NCBI GenBank assembly: GCA_028819495.1
Contig: JAPPLI010000086.1
Location: 1 to 64,000, forward strand
Direction: 5' to 3'
From: Gammaproteobacteria bacterium
Lineage (GTDB): Bacteria > Pseudomonadota > Gammaproteobacteria > Eutrophobiales > Eutrophobiaceae
Length of the DNA: 64,000 nucleotides
Shown here in pieces: positions 1 to 8,212 of this stretch. Position 1 is the first letter of the stretch. Every line of letters starts with the position of its first letter. Position numbers and translations under genes: made by a program. The notes under the pieces were generated by a model. The model saw only the letters and a program-made list of their open reading frames with translations. It ran no database searches and was not told where the DNA came from.

Positions 1-2
1 GC

Positions 3-119
3 ACCATGTACCTCATGGCCCTGCTGCTGGCCATCGCGCTGGTCAGCAATGCCCTCATGCGCCCGGTGCACCCCAAACACCACATGACGGAAGAGGAACT
101 GAGGGTCGGACCAGTATAA
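3..119 (+). CDS. C-terminal end of an MFS transporter (partial)
   Basis: The window opens inside an open frame ending at TAA 117-119. The 38 visible residues are a hydrophobic helix (MALLLAIALVSN) followed by a polar tail (RPVHPKHHMTEEEL). A last transmembrane helix followed by a His-rich cytoplasmic tail of this kind is typical of oxalate/formate antiporter (OFA) type MFS permeases, but too little is present to fix the family. The 5' part lies outside the window. It is on the same strand as the AmpG-like gene 47 bp downstream. Confidence 0.5.
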   Translation, partial: TMYLMALLLAIALVSNALMRPVHPKHHMTEEELRVGPV

Positions 120-166
120 GACTCTAAAAACAAGACCCCTAAGGCCAAGTCTGTATAAGCCTGTAA

Positions 167-1531
167 ATGATTAGCGGCGTGAACGATAATACCGGAAGAG
201 ACTGGCGGGAAGCGCTGGCGGTTTACAGTAAGCCGCGCGTCATTGCCATGAGTTTTCTCGGGTTTTCCGCCGGATTGCCGTTCCTGCTGGTATTTTCCAC
301 CTTGTCTGCGTGGTTGCGCGATTCCGGGCTGGCCTTGTCCACTATCGGCTTTTTCAGTTGGATAGGCATTACCTACTCGATCAAGGTGTTCTGGGCGCCG
401 GTTGTGGACCGGACGCCGATTTTTCTCCTGACCGGGCGGCTGGGCAAGAGGCGTTCCTGGATGCTGTCGGCCCAGCTCCTGATTGCCCTGGGCCTGGCCG
501 GGATGGCCATGAGCGACCCGCAGGCGCACCTGCAGCAGATCGCGATCTTCGCGCTGCTGGTGGCATTCGGTTCCGCCACCCAGGATATCACTATCGACGC
601 TTACCGCATCGAGGCGGTGGACCGGTTGCTGCAGGGGGCGATGGCGGCCAGCTACGTGTTCGGCTACCGCGTGGCGCTGCTGGTCGCCGGCGCCGGCGCG
701 TTCTACATCGCCGCGGCGCAAAGCTGGCAGTACGCGTATTTCACCATGGCCTGCCTGATGGGTATAGGCGTGGTAACCACCTTGATCATCGCGGAACCGG
801 CCCACCCTGTCTCCGATGCTGCCGGGGAGCTGGAAAGTGAAGTAGGGCGGAAGATGGGAGTGAAAGAGGGAGCACGTATGTTCGACAGGCTGACCGCCTG
901 GTTCGCGAGCGCCGTGGTCAGTCCCTTCGTCGAGTTCTTCCGCAGGAACGGGTTGCTGGCCCTGGTGATCCTGTTGCTGATCGGGACGTTCCGGCTCAGC
1001 GATATCACCATGGGCGTGATGGCCAACCCGTTTTACCTGGACCTGGGGTTCAGCAAGATCGAGATCGCCAACATCACCAAGATATTCGGGTTCTTCATGA
1101 CCATCCTCGGCGCCGGCCTGGGCGGAATTTTCGTCCTGCGCTACGGGATCTACAAACCGCTGCTGGTGGGCGCCATACTGGTGCCCGTCACCAACCTGTT
1201 CTTTGTCTGTCTGGCAATGAGCGATCCCGACACGGTCAGCCTGGCCGTTGTGATCAGTATGGACAACCTGAGCGGCGGTTTCGCCACCTCGGCCTTCATC
1301 GCCTACCTTTCCAGCCTGACCAATACCACGTACACCGCCACCCAGTATGCCTTGTTCTCATCACTGATGACCCTGCCGGCAAAGATCATAGGCGGTTTTT
1401 CCGGCATCGTGGTCGAGGCCGCCGGCTATGCCTGGTTCTTCCTGTACGCCGGAGTACTGGGCGCTCCGGCGTTATTGCTGATCATTTACCTGATGAGGAA
1501 ACCGCTTTTATCCGCAGATGACGCAGATTAA
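167..1531 (+). CDS. AmpG-like MFS permease (PAT family)
   Basis: A 454-residue polytopic inner-membrane protein with about 12 hydrophobic segments. The N-terminal FLGFSAGLPFLLVFSTLSAW and the following WIGITYSIKVFWAPVVDR motif match AmpG/PAT-family permeases, which import anhydro-muropeptides (recycled cell-wall fragments) or acetyl-CoA. The likely role is muropeptide uptake for cell-wall recycling and beta-lactamase induction signalling. Substrate specificity cannot be read from the sequence, and it is somewhat shorter than E. coli AmpG. The last residues (SADDAD) and the stop codon are encoded by a dispersed repeat (ATCCGCAGATGACGCAGATTAA), so the native C-terminus may have been replaced. 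Confidence 0.8.
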   Translation: MISGVNDNTGRDWREALAVYSKPRVIAMSFLGFSAGLPFLLVFSTLSAWLRDSGLALSTIGFFSWIGITYSIKVFWAPVVDRTPIFLLTGRLGKRRSWMLSAQLLIALGLAGMAMSDPQAHLQQIAIFALLVAFGSATQDITIDAYRIEAVDRLLQGAMAASYVFGYRVALLVAGAGAFYIAAAQSWQYAYFTMACLMGIGVVTTLIIAEPAHPVSDAAGELESEVGRKMGVKEGARMFDRLTAWFASAVVSPFVEFFRRNGLLALVILLLIGTFRLSDITMGVMANPFYLDLGFSKIEIANITKIFGFFMTILGAGLGGIFVLRYGIYKPLLVGAILVPVTNLFFVCLAMSDPDTVSLAVVISMDNLSGGFATSAFIAYLSSLTNTTYTATQYALFSSLMTLPAKIIGGFSGIVVEAAGYAWFFLYAGVLGAPALLLIIYLMRKPLLSADDAD

Positions 1532-1628
1532 CGCAGATTAAGTTATATAAAATAAATTTGCTCCTATGCTCGTCATGCCGGGCTTGACCCGGCATCTGCG
1601 GATAAATCCTCTGCGTCATCTGCGGATA
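1510..1628. repeat. Inverted dispersed repeat 'ATCCGCAGATGACGCAGAT' (copy 1)
   Basis: The left arm ATCCGCAGATGACGCAGAT is mirrored by CTGCGTCATCTGCGGAT about 100 bp later. Between them lies a second palindrome, CGTCATGCCGGGCTTGACCCGGCATCTGCGG. A second copy of the arms lies at 40908-40990. It overlaps the stop codon of the AmpG-like gene and can form a large hairpin. Confidence 0.8.
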
Positions 1629-1648
1629 ATCATGGTATTTTATGTCCC

Positions 1649-2821
1649 ATGACTGCCCTGCATGAGATCGAATTTTCACTGTTCCTGATTTTTACCGGCG
1701 CCGCGATCCTGGCGACCCTGGCCTTGTATGCGCGCCAGGCGGTGATCGTTGCCTATATCGTGCTCGGCGTCATCCTGGGGCCCTGGGGCCTGGGCCTGGT
1801 CGATGATCCTGAACTGATAGCCGACATATCGCATATCGGCATCGTGTTCCTGCTCTACCTGCTCGGGCTGGACCTGTTCCCCCAGGAATTGTGGAAGATG
1901 CTGGGTGAGGCAATGTGGGTCACGTTGCTGAGTTCGCTCCTGTTTTTTGTCGCGGGTTTCGCCATTGCCCTGGGTTTCAGCTACCCGGTAGCCGAGGCGG
2001 TGCTGATCGGTTCCATCATGATGTTCTCCAGCACCATCATCGGCGTGAAGCTGTTGCCCACCACCGCGTTGCACCACCGCCATACGGGACAGATGATCAT
2101 CAGTGTCCTGTTAATCCAGGACCTGATCGCGATCATCATTCTGCTGATGCTGCAGGGATACGGAAAAAACGACCAGTTGCTGCTCGACATCACCATGCAG
2201 ATACTTACGCTGCCGTTGTTGATACTTATCTCCTGGTTCTTCGAGCGCTACGTCATCGTCAGGCTGATCCAGCGCTTCGACAAGATCCACGAATACATCT
2301 TCCTGCTGGCCATCGCCTGGTGCCTGGCCATCGCCGAGGTGTCCGTGATGCTGGGTCTGTCCCGCGAGATCGGCGCGTTCATCGCCGGCATCACCCTGGC
2401 GGCCAGCCCCATCGCCCTGTTCATCACCATGAAGCTGAAACCCCTCCGTGATTTCTTCCTGGTGCTGTTCTTCTTCTCCCTGGGCGCCAGTTTCAACCTG
2501 GACATCATCTCGCAAATCATCCTGCCCGCGACCGCGCTCGCGGTCTGCGCCCTGGTCATCAAACCGTTCATCTTTGAGAAGCTGTTTGTCAAGGCCCACG
2601 AAAAACGGGCTATTTCCAGGGAAGTGGGCTTCCGGCTGGGGCAGATCAGCGAGTTTTCCTTCCTGATCGCGGTGCTGGCGGCCGAGGCGCGCTTCATTGA
2701 GCAGAACACCTCGTACATGATCCAGTTGGCGACATTGATCACCTTTGTCATCTCCTCCGGGATTGTCGTCATGAATTTCCGGACGCCGATTGCAACCTCG
2801 GACCGCCTGCGCCGGGATTGA
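1649..2821 (+). CDS. CPA2-family cation:proton antiporter
   Basis: A 390-residue membrane protein with about 11-12 hydrophobic segments over its whole length, matching the Na+/H+ exchanger fold (PF00999) of the CPA2 group (KefB/KefC/YbaL-like). The N-terminal GVILGPWGLGLVDD and IGIVFLLYLLGLDL stretches are typical. It ends after the membrane domain and has no cytosolic TrkA-N/RCK domain, unlike KefB/C. It probably exchanges K+ or Na+ for H+ across the inner membrane. The ion is not determinable from sequence. ATG 1649 follows directly after a repeat hairpin. Confidence 0.85.
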   Translation: MTALHEIEFSLFLIFTGAAILATLALYARQAVIVAYIVLGVILGPWGLGLVDDPELIADISHIGIVFLLYLLGLDLFPQELWKMLGEAMWVTLLSSLLFFVAGFAIALGFSYPVAEAVLIGSIMMFSSTIIGVKLLPTTALHHRHTGQMIISVLLIQDLIAIIILLMLQGYGKNDQLLLDITMQILTLPLLILISWFFERYVIVRLIQRFDKIHEYIFLLAIAWCLAIAEVSVMLGLSREIGAFIAGITLAASPIALFITMKLKPLRDFFLVLFFFSLGASFNLDIISQIILPATALAVCALVIKPFIFEKLFVKAHEKRAISREVGFRLGQISEFSFLIAVLAAEARFIEQNTSYMIQLATLITFVISSGIVVMNFRTPIATSDRLRRD

Positions 2822-2828
2822 TCGGGCG

Positions 2829-2944
2829 GCAGTTCCTGCTAAATTCCGGGGTCAGAGTAAAATCGCCGAGAACGTTGGTAACAGCAGGACCGGTGGTGAT
2901 TTTACTCTGACCCCACCCATCTGACCGAGGTTAGCGGGAACCGC
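2829..2944. repeat. GGGGTCAGAGTAA palindrome, long subtype with outer arms
   Basis: The inner palindrome (2848-2914) runs GGGGTCAGAGTAAAATCGCC ... GGTGATTTTACTCTGACCCC with a loop of about 27 nt. It is enclosed by a second inverted pair, GCAGTTCCTGCTAA and TTAGCGGGAACCGC. The loop is related, in opposite orientation, to the copy at 37685-37751. Confidence 0.85.
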
Positions 2945-2972
2945 TGGTTATCGCACAAACCGGTGTAACCGT

Positions 2973-2978
2973 TATAAT
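2973..2978 (+). promoter_or_regulatory. Putative -10 box for the nitroreductase gene
   Basis: TATAAT lies 36 bp upstream of the nitroreductase ATG, and an AAGGAAAA ribosome site follows at about 3001. No convincing -35 is visible. Confidence 0.4.
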
Positions 2979-3014
2979 GGCGGGCAATCCCTGTACAACG
3001 AAGGAAAATCAATA

Positions 3015-3614
3015 ATGTTCGAAAAGAAAGCGATTACCTCAGTCCCTGTCAATGACCTTATTGCCAGGCGCTGGAGCGGCGTGTCGTATGATCCCACCCG
3101 CCCGGTGGAAGCGGAAAAACTCACCGCCTGTGTCGAGGCGGCCAGGTGGGCCCTGTCCTGTTACGGCGCCCAGCCCTGGAACTTCATCATCTGTGATCGG
3201 TCCAGGGACGAGGCGGCCTGGAATACTGCCCTGGAATGCCTGGTGGAGGGGAATCGCGGCTGGGCGCGGAATGCGCCCGTGCTGATTCTGGCGGTTGCAG
3301 TGGAGCGCTTCAAGCATAACGGCGAGCCGAACCGGTGGGCGCAGTACGATACCGGCGCCGCCGCCATCAGTTTATGCCTGCAGGCCACCGACCTGGGCCT
3401 CATGGCGCACCAGATGGGAGGTTTCGACGCAGACAAGTCCATACAGACGTTCGGCATTGCAGACGATCACACGCCCATGGCCATGATAGCGATCGGCTAT
3501 CAAACGGCGCGGGAGGATGTTCCTGAGGAACGGCAGGAGAGGGAGTTCGCCCCGAGAAAGCGCAATCCGGTCAGTGAGCACTTCTTTTTCGGTAAATGGG
3601 GAGCAGGTAATTAA
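3015..3614 (+). CDS. Nitroreductase family protein
   Basis: A 199-residue flavoprotein of the nitroreductase superfamily. The N-terminal LIARRWSGVSYDPTRPV (FMN-phosphate-binding Arg region), the ARWALSCYGAQPWNF segment and the C-terminal AIGYQT stretch are characteristic. Members use FMN and NAD(P)H to reduce nitro compounds, quinones or enones. The physiological substrate here is unknown. A ribosome site (AAGGAAAA) lies 8 nt before ATG 3015. It stands alone between a repeat and the MATE gene. Confidence 0.85.
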   Translation: MFEKKAITSVPVNDLIARRWSGVSYDPTRPVEAEKLTACVEAARWALSCYGAQPWNFIICDRSRDEAAWNTALECLVEGNRGWARNAPVLILAVAVERFKHNGEPNRWAQYDTGAAAISLCLQATDLGLMAHQMGGFDADKSIQTFGIADDHTPMAMIAIGYQTAREDVPEERQEREFAPRKRNPVSEHFFFGKWGAGN

Positions 3615-3680
3615 CATGGATGGACAGGATAGACAGGATTAGTTCATTCAATATCCTGTAAATCCTGTGCATCAATGTTA
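3613..3680. repeat. Inverted repeat 'AACATGGATGGACAGGATAGACAGGATT' (copy 1)
   Basis: The left arm AACATGGATGGACAGGATAG is mirrored by CCTGTAAATCCTGTGCATCAATGTT. Related copies are at 4984-5090 and (half) at 27096-27122. The right arm supplies the ATG of the downstream MATE gene. Confidence 0.8.
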
Positions 3681-4985
3681 AGCCATCATAACCGCCTGCT
3701 GGGGCTGGCGGGCCCGTTAATCCTGTCCAACCTGACGGTTGCCCTGCAGGGAATGGTCGATACGGCAGTCGTCGGCCACCTGGATACACCCGCCTACATC
3801 GGCGCAGTGGCAGTGGCCGGCGTGATTTTCAGCTTCCTGTACTGGGGCCTGGGCTTTCTGCGCATGGGCACCGTGGGCATCGTCGCCCAGCTCGAGGGAG
3901 ATGAAAACCCTGATCGGATCAGGTCGGCGCTGCTGCACAGTTGCTTTCTGGCAATCTTCCTGGCCCTGGGCATCCTGGTACTCCAGACCCCTGTCGTTAC
4001 CATTGGACTGAACCTTGTCGGCGGCACCCCGGACGTCAGGAGTAATGCCGAGGTTTACTTCTACTGGGCGGTCTGGGGCGCGCCTGCCGTATTGCTGAAC
4101 ATGACCTGTATCGGTTGGTTGCTGGGCATGCAGAATGCCCGGGCCACGTTTTACGTCACCGTGCTGATCGGTGTTATGAATATTGTCCTCGATTTTGTCT
4201 TTGTCTTCGGCCTGCACCTGGACGTGCGCGGCGTGGCCCTGGCTTCCGTCATAGCCCAGTTCTGCGGCAGCATACTTGCCGCCCTGTTCATCCATGGCGA
4301 ACTGAAACGGCATCCAGGCCGCTGGCGCAAGGCGGTCATCCTGGACAGGCAGGACTTTACCGCCTTGCTGTTACTGAACCAGAATATCTTCATCAGGACC
4401 ATGTGCCTGATCTTCGCATTCGCGTTTTTTACCAGGCAGGGGGCGAACCAGGGAGAACTGGTACTGGCGGCGAATGCCATCCTGTTGAACTTCATGTTGC
4501 TGGTAGCCCTGGGGCTGGACGGTTTCGCCCAGGCCGCCGAGGCGCTGGTCGGCAGGTCCGTGGGCACAAGAGACCGTGAGCAGTTGCGCGGGGCCGTCAG
4601 GGCGACAATGGCCTGGGGTGGCGGCGTTGCGTTGCTGTATTCCCTGCTGTTCATCGGCGCCGGTAATGGGCTGGTGAACCTGATGACGGACATTGAGACC
4701 GTCCGGGAAACCGCTTACCTGTTCCTGCCCTGGATGATCGCCGCACCGGTCATATCCGTCTGGTGCTTCCTGCTGGACGGTATATTCATCGGCGCCACCC
4801 GGGGCAGGGAACTCAGGAACGCCATGCTGTTTTCGACCTTCATCGTCTATCTTCCCTGCTGGTACCTGTTGCAGGGCCTCGGCAACCACGGTTTATGGCT
4901 GGCCCTGATGGCGTTTTTCATTGCGCGCGCGTTGAGCCTGCTCTGGTATTATCGCGCGGCTTCGAACTGGATTGATCAGAATTAA
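3675..4985 (+). CDS. MATE family efflux transporter (DinF-like)
   Basis: A 436-residue inner-membrane protein with 12 predicted helices. The start, LLGLAGPLILSNLTVALQGM followed by VDTAVVGHL, is the signature of DinF-type MATE antiporters, which expel cationic or amphipathic compounds in exchange for H+ or Na+. The length fits the family. ATG 3675 lies inside a dispersed repeat, but no later in-frame start would preserve the first helix. A second copy of that repeat follows the stop codon directly, so the gene is flanked by repeats on both sides. Confidence 0.9.
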   Translation: MLSHHNRLLGLAGPLILSNLTVALQGMVDTAVVGHLDTPAYIGAVAVAGVIFSFLYWGLGFLRMGTVGIVAQLEGDENPDRIRSALLHSCFLAIFLALGILVLQTPVVTIGLNLVGGTPDVRSNAEVYFYWAVWGAPAVLLNMTCIGWLLGMQNARATFYVTVLIGVMNIVLDFVFVFGLHLDVRGVALASVIAQFCGSILAALFIHGELKRHPGRWRKAVILDRQDFTALLLLNQNIFIRTMCLIFAFAFFTRQGANQGELVLAANAILLNFMLLVALGLDGFAQAAEALVGRSVGTRDREQLRGAVRATMAWGGGVALLYSLLFIGAGNGLVNLMTDIETVRETAYLFLPWMIAAPVISVWCFLLDGIFIGATRGRELRNAMLFSTFIVYLPCWYLLQGLGNHGLWLALMAFFIARALSLLWYYRAASNWIDQN

Positions 4986-5090
4986 CATGGATGTACAGGA
5001 TAGACAGGATTTATTGTTGTGTTTCAACCGTTCTTACGCTGTTGCAGGCATCTGGCATTATTTATCCTGTATATCCTGTGCATCCATGTT
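4984..5090. repeat. Inverted repeat 'AACATGGATGTACAGGATAGACAGGATT' (copy 2)
   Basis: The left arm AACATGGATGTACAGGATAG and the right arm ATCCTGTATATCCTGTGCATCCATGTT form a long imperfect hairpin between the MATE gene and moaB. A further fragment, GCATCCATGT, lies at 5111-5120. Confidence 0.8.
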
Positions 5091-5125
5091 AGTTTATACT
5101 GTCCTTTTTTGCATCCATGTAAGAC

Positions 5126-5644
5126 GTGTCCGACATAGAATTCAAGCCGTTGAACATCGCCGTGCTGGTCGTCTCCGATTCGCGCACGGAAAAGACCGAC
5201 AAGTCCGGAAAACTCCTGGTGCGCAGGTTGGAGGAGTCGGGTCACCGCCTGCATGAAAAGGCCATCGTGCCGGATGATATTTACCTGATCCGTGCAGCGG
5301 TTGCGCGCTGGTGCGCCAATACGGAAGTGGATGCGATCCTGGCCACGGGAGGCACCGGTGTGACCGGCCGGGACGGCACGCCTGAGGCTGTTTCCGTCCT
5401 GTTCGACAAGGAGATCGAGGGCTTCGGCGAACTGTTCCGTTACCTGTCCTACCAGGAGATAGGCACGTCGTCATTGCAGTCGCGCGCCCTTGCCGGGGTG
5501 GCCGGCGGCACCTATGTTTTCTGCCTGCCGGGTTCATCGGGCGCCTGCGCCACTGCCTGGGACAGCATTATCTCGCACCAGCTTGACTTCCGTACCCGGC
5601 CCTGCAACCTGGTTGAACTGATGCCGAGACTGAAGGAGGGTTAA
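5126..5644 (+). CDS. moaB: Molybdenum cofactor biosynthesis protein B
   Basis: A 172-residue MoaB/Mog-fold protein. MoaB and Mog adenylylate molybdopterin before molybdate insertion, although the role of MoaB itself is not fixed in all bacteria. The sequence shows VLVVSDSRT at the N-terminus, the molybdopterin-binding ILATGGTGVTGRDGTPEAV (residues about 70-88) and FCLPGSSGAC near the C-terminus. The start is GTG 5126. The stop lies 5 bp before the start of the L,D-transpeptidase gene. No other molybdopterin genes are in the window. Confidence 0.9.
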   Translation: MSDIEFKPLNIAVLVVSDSRTEKTDKSGKLLVRRLEESGHRLHEKAIVPDDIYLIRAAVARWCANTEVDAILATGGTGVTGRDGTPEAVSVLFDKEIEGFGELFRYLSYQEIGTSSLQSRALAGVAGGTYVFCLPGSSGACATAWDSIISHQLDFRTRPCNLVELMPRLKEG

Positions 5645-5649
5645 GAGGA

Positions 5650-6627
5650 ATGTTGCCGAGTCGTTATCCAGCCGTGCTCTTGATGGCTTGCGTATTCGCC
5701 GTATCCCCTGCCTGGGCAGCGGTTTCCTTCACGTTGAAAAATTCCGCTGATTCGATGGTAGGCGCAATGGAGAAAATCAGCGCCAGGCACGAAGACACGC
5801 TTCCCGACATAGCCAGGGCCAACGGACTGGGCTTCAGGGAGATCAAGCTGGCCAATCCCGGCGTAGACACCTGGTTGCCCGGTCAGGGCACTGAAATCAT
5901 GCTGCCGACCCGGTATGTTTTGCCGGGTACTCCCAGAGTGGGCATCGTGCTGAATATACCGGAGATGCGCCTTTACTACTATCCTCCGCAGCATACCGGC
6001 CAGGCACCGGAAGTGATCACCCATCCAATCGGGGTCGGCCGCCAGGGCTGGGCGACGCCGTACCTGGATACCCGGATTATCCAGAAGAAGACACGGCCTT
6101 CCTGGTATCCGCCGGAATCTATCCGCAAGGAACATGCGGAAATGGGTGATCCGCTACCGAAACGGGTGCCCCCGGGACCGAAAAACCCCCTGGGCAACTA
6201 TATGATGAGGCTGGGAATGCCCGAGTATATTATTCATGGCACGAACAAACCGTTCGGTATAGGCATGCGCGTCAGCCACGGCTGTATCCGCCTGTATCCT
6301 GAAGACATCAAGAGCCTGTACCAGCAGGTCACGCTGAATACTCCGGTGCGCATCGTCAACCAGCCTTACAAGGTAGGCCGGTTAGAAGATAAAATCTACC
6401 TGGAAGCCCATCCCTATCTGGAAGAGGACACGGAACAGTTCGAAGGGAACCTGACCAGCGTAGTGGAAATGCTGATAGACATCACCGGCGAAAGGGGATA
6501 CCAGGTGGACTGGGGTCTGGTGAAAACGGTAATTGCCGAAAGCAACGGCATACCGGTCGAAATCGGGATGGTTATCGCAGAAGATCCGGAAGGCCCGGAG
6601 AAACAGGAAATAGTGTCAGTGCAGTGA
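5650..6627 (+). CDS. L,D-transpeptidase (YkuD/ErfK family) with LysM-like segment
   Basis: A 325-residue exported enzyme. It begins with a signal peptide ending near SPAWA. A LysM-like segment (residues about 38-76, HEDTLPDIARANGL) is followed by a YkuD domain with the catalytic motif MRVSHGCIRLYPED (Cys about residue 211). Enzymes of this type (ErfK, YcfS, YbiS) attach the C-terminal Lys of Lpp to diaminopimelate or form 3-3 peptidoglycan crosslinks. An alanine-zipper lipoprotein ending in Lys is encoded convergently just downstream and is a plausible substrate. Confidence 0.9.
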   Translation: MLPSRYPAVLLMACVFAVSPAWAAVSFTLKNSADSMVGAMEKISARHEDTLPDIARANGLGFREIKLANPGVDTWLPGQGTEIMLPTRYVLPGTPRVGIVLNIPEMRLYYYPPQHTGQAPEVITHPIGVGRQGWATPYLDTRIIQKKTRPSWYPPESIRKEHAEMGDPLPKRVPPGPKNPLGNYMMRLGMPEYIIHGTNKPFGIGMRVSHGCIRLYPEDIKSLYQQVTLNTPVRIVNQPYKVGRLEDKIYLEAHPYLEEDTEQFEGNLTSVVEMLIDITGERGYQVDWGLVKTVIAESNGIPVEIGMVIAEDPEGPEKQEIVSVQ

Positions 6628-6642
6628 CGCGACCTACACCTT

Positions 6643-6672
6643 CCGGTGCGCTGTCATGTTACAACGCACCGG
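6643..6672. terminator. Hairpin between convergent genes
   Basis: CCGGTGCG ... CGCACCGG forms an 8-bp stem between the stop codons of the L,D-transpeptidase and the convergent lipoprotein gene. It lacks a clear T-run, so it may terminate both transcripts only weakly. Confidence 0.4.
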
Positions 6673-6703
6673 ACGGAATGTAGTCGTTCAATCAGTCAAG
6701 CCG

Positions 6704-7006
6704 TTACTTCTGCATCGCTTTTTCGAACATGCGATCCAGCTTGCTGGTGTTTTCGTTGCAACAGGCCATCGCAGCATCGGCTGCAGACTGGGCGGCACTT
6801 GCCGCATCCATTGCCTGGTTGGCTGCTGCTGCGGCGCTGTTCGCTGCTCCTGCTGCGCTGTCCGCGGCAGAGGCCGCACTGTTCGCTGCGGATTGAGCAC
6901 TTTCTGCAATTGCCCTGACCTCGTTAAGTTGCTCAACCGTTGCGCAACCTCCCAGTACCATCAGTACAGCCGCAAGAAATGTTACTTTGACTAAGGTTCT
7001 CTTCAT
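6704..7006 (-). CDS. Lpp/OprI-like alanine-zipper murein lipoprotein
   Basis: A 100-residue protein with a lipoprotein signal peptide (LMVLGGC, Cys about 21), then about 60 residues of Ala/Ser-rich heptads (SAASAADSAAGAANSAAAA) expected to form a trimeric coiled coil, ending FEKAMQK. The C-terminus resembles Pseudomonas OprI, and the last residue is Lys, the position by which Lpp is joined to peptidoglycan. An internal Cys pair (AMACC) near residue 81 is unusual. A GGAGAG ribosome site precedes ATG 7006. It is probably an abundant outer-membrane tether. The plus-strand ORFs here are its shadows. Confidence 0.85.
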   Translation of the reverse strand: MKRTLVKVTFLAAVLMVLGGCATVEQLNEVRAIAESAQSAANSAASAADSAAGAANSAAAAANQAMDAASAAQSAADAAMACCNENTSKLDRMFEKAMQK

Positions 7007-7191
7007 GTTTTACTCTCCAGTTTGCCCGGTTACAGTGGTTTTAAGCGATTCTGCCAATAATGACGCATTTTTCAAATATAATCAATCCACAAATTAAAAC
7101 CCTGCTGTTTCATGCGCAGGATAACACAAAATACAAGATATTGTAGTAAATTATCGACGATAATACAAGCAGTAGAGAGAATCCGGATTCT

Positions 7192-7557
7192 TCAACGGCC
7201 CATCCTGCCGGGCGGCATCCGGTAACGCTGCTCATGGTGGTTGTTGATGAACTGGAGCAGGGACTGTTCCAGCCCGGTCACCTGGTTCGCGTCGCAATAA
7301 TCATCCAGCCAGGTCATGATCTGGTCCAGGTTCATATCCCTGGAAATACTGTAGGTTTCCGCAGCCACGGCATTGTACGCGGTCAGGTATCCCATGACAT
7401 ATTCCCTGTAGGCCTGGTCCATGCCCCCGGCGCGTTCTTTCAGGTAGCGGAAACAGGACTTCTGGCCTTTCCCCCATATTGCATAATTGCCTGACTGGTC
7501 CGCAGCCGGGACCTGCAGCGACAGGCCGATGATTAATATACTGATGATAATCCTCAT
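7192..7557 (-). CDS. Small secreted protein of unknown function
   Basis: A 121-residue protein with a clear signal peptide (IIISILIIGLSLQVPAA). The mature part has two well-separated cysteines (KSCFRYL and DDYCDAN), which could form a disulfide, and a helical C-terminus (TGLEQSLLQFINNHHEQR). The size, two-Cys pattern and YLTAYN segment recall HdeA/Rap1a-like periplasmic helical proteins, but the similarity is too weak to name it. The 185 bp upstream, to the lipoprotein gene, are AT-rich with no other gene. Confidence 0.65.
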   Translation of the reverse strand: MRIIISILIIGLSLQVPAADQSGNYAIWGKGQKSCFRYLKERAGGMDQAYREYVMGYLTAYNAVAAETYSISRDMNLDQIMTWLDDYCDANQVTGLEQSLLQFINNHHEQRYRMPPGRMGR

Positions 7558-7587
7558 GAACGTTCCTCGCGGATACCTGGATATGCC

Positions 7588-7628
7588 GGGGTCAGAGTAA
7601 GAAATTCGTCAGACATTACTCTGACCCC
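7588..7628. repeat. GGGGTCAGAGTAA palindrome
   Basis: GGGGTCAGAGTAAGAAATTCG ... ACTCTGACCCC, 41 bp, between two minus-strand genes. Confidence 0.9.
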
Positions 7629-7639
7629 ATGTATCTTAT

Positions 7640-8212
7640 CTATTGATTATGGAAGGGCATCTTCCGGCCGGAAAACTGGGTCTTCAGGAATTCCATTTGG
7701 TCGGCCAGTATTTTCCTGTTCGACAGCGCAAGATACTCGGCCCAGTTGGGCACGTACGGCACCGCCAGCAGCGGCATTTTTGCCTCTTCCGGAGTCCTGT
7801 TGCCCTTGCGGGTATTGCACGAACGGCAGGCGGTGACCACGTTGGACCAGCGATCCCTGCCCCCGCGGGACATCGGTGTGACGTGGTCCCGGGTCAACTT
7901 GTTGTCCCTGGGGTGGGCGCCGCAATACATGCAGATGTGCGCATCACGCAGAAACAGCTCGCGATTGGTCAACGGCGGGACGCTCCGGTAAATATGCTTG
8001 TGACTCCTCGAACGTTTGACGGCGATGATGGAATTGATCGATATGGAGGATCGCAAGCCACTGTGCCTCGAGGTGCCGCCATAGAACGTGAAGGTTTCGT
8101 CGCCCGCGGTCCAGCCCACCATATCCCGGCAGTACAGGCTTACCGCGTCCTGCCAGGGAACCCAGGTGACCGGTGTTCCGGATATATCCAGTCGTAAGAT
8201 AAGCGGTGTCAT
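7640..8212 (-). CDS. HNH endonuclease
   Basis: A 190-residue protein with an HNH module in its C-terminal half: ICMYCGAHPRDNKLTRDHV followed by RGGRDRWSNVVTACRSCNTRKGN. Two CxxC pairs bind structural zinc, and DHV with the Asn/His residues forms the metal-dependent nuclease centre. The N-terminal half (about 85 residues) is a conserved companion region seen in stand-alone proteobacterial HNH proteins. The cellular role of this group is unknown. No methyltransferase or phage gene is adjacent, so restriction is unlikely. Confidence 0.85.
   Translation of the reverse strand: MTPLILRLDISGTPVTWVPWQDAVSLYCRDMVGWTAGDETFTFYGGTSRHSGLRSSISINSIIAVKRSRSHKHIYRSVPPLTNRELFLRDAHICMYCGAHPRDNKLTRDHVTPMSRGGRDRWSNVVTACRSCNTRKGNRTPEEAKMPLLAVPYVPNWAEYLALSNRKILADQMEFLKTQFSGRKMPFHNQ

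Noticed and set aside
6646-6994. Plus-strand Cys/Leu-rich ORFs over the lipoprotein gene
   Set aside because: Artefacts of the repetitive Ala codons on the minus strand. The minus-strand frame has a ribosome site, lipobox and heptads.
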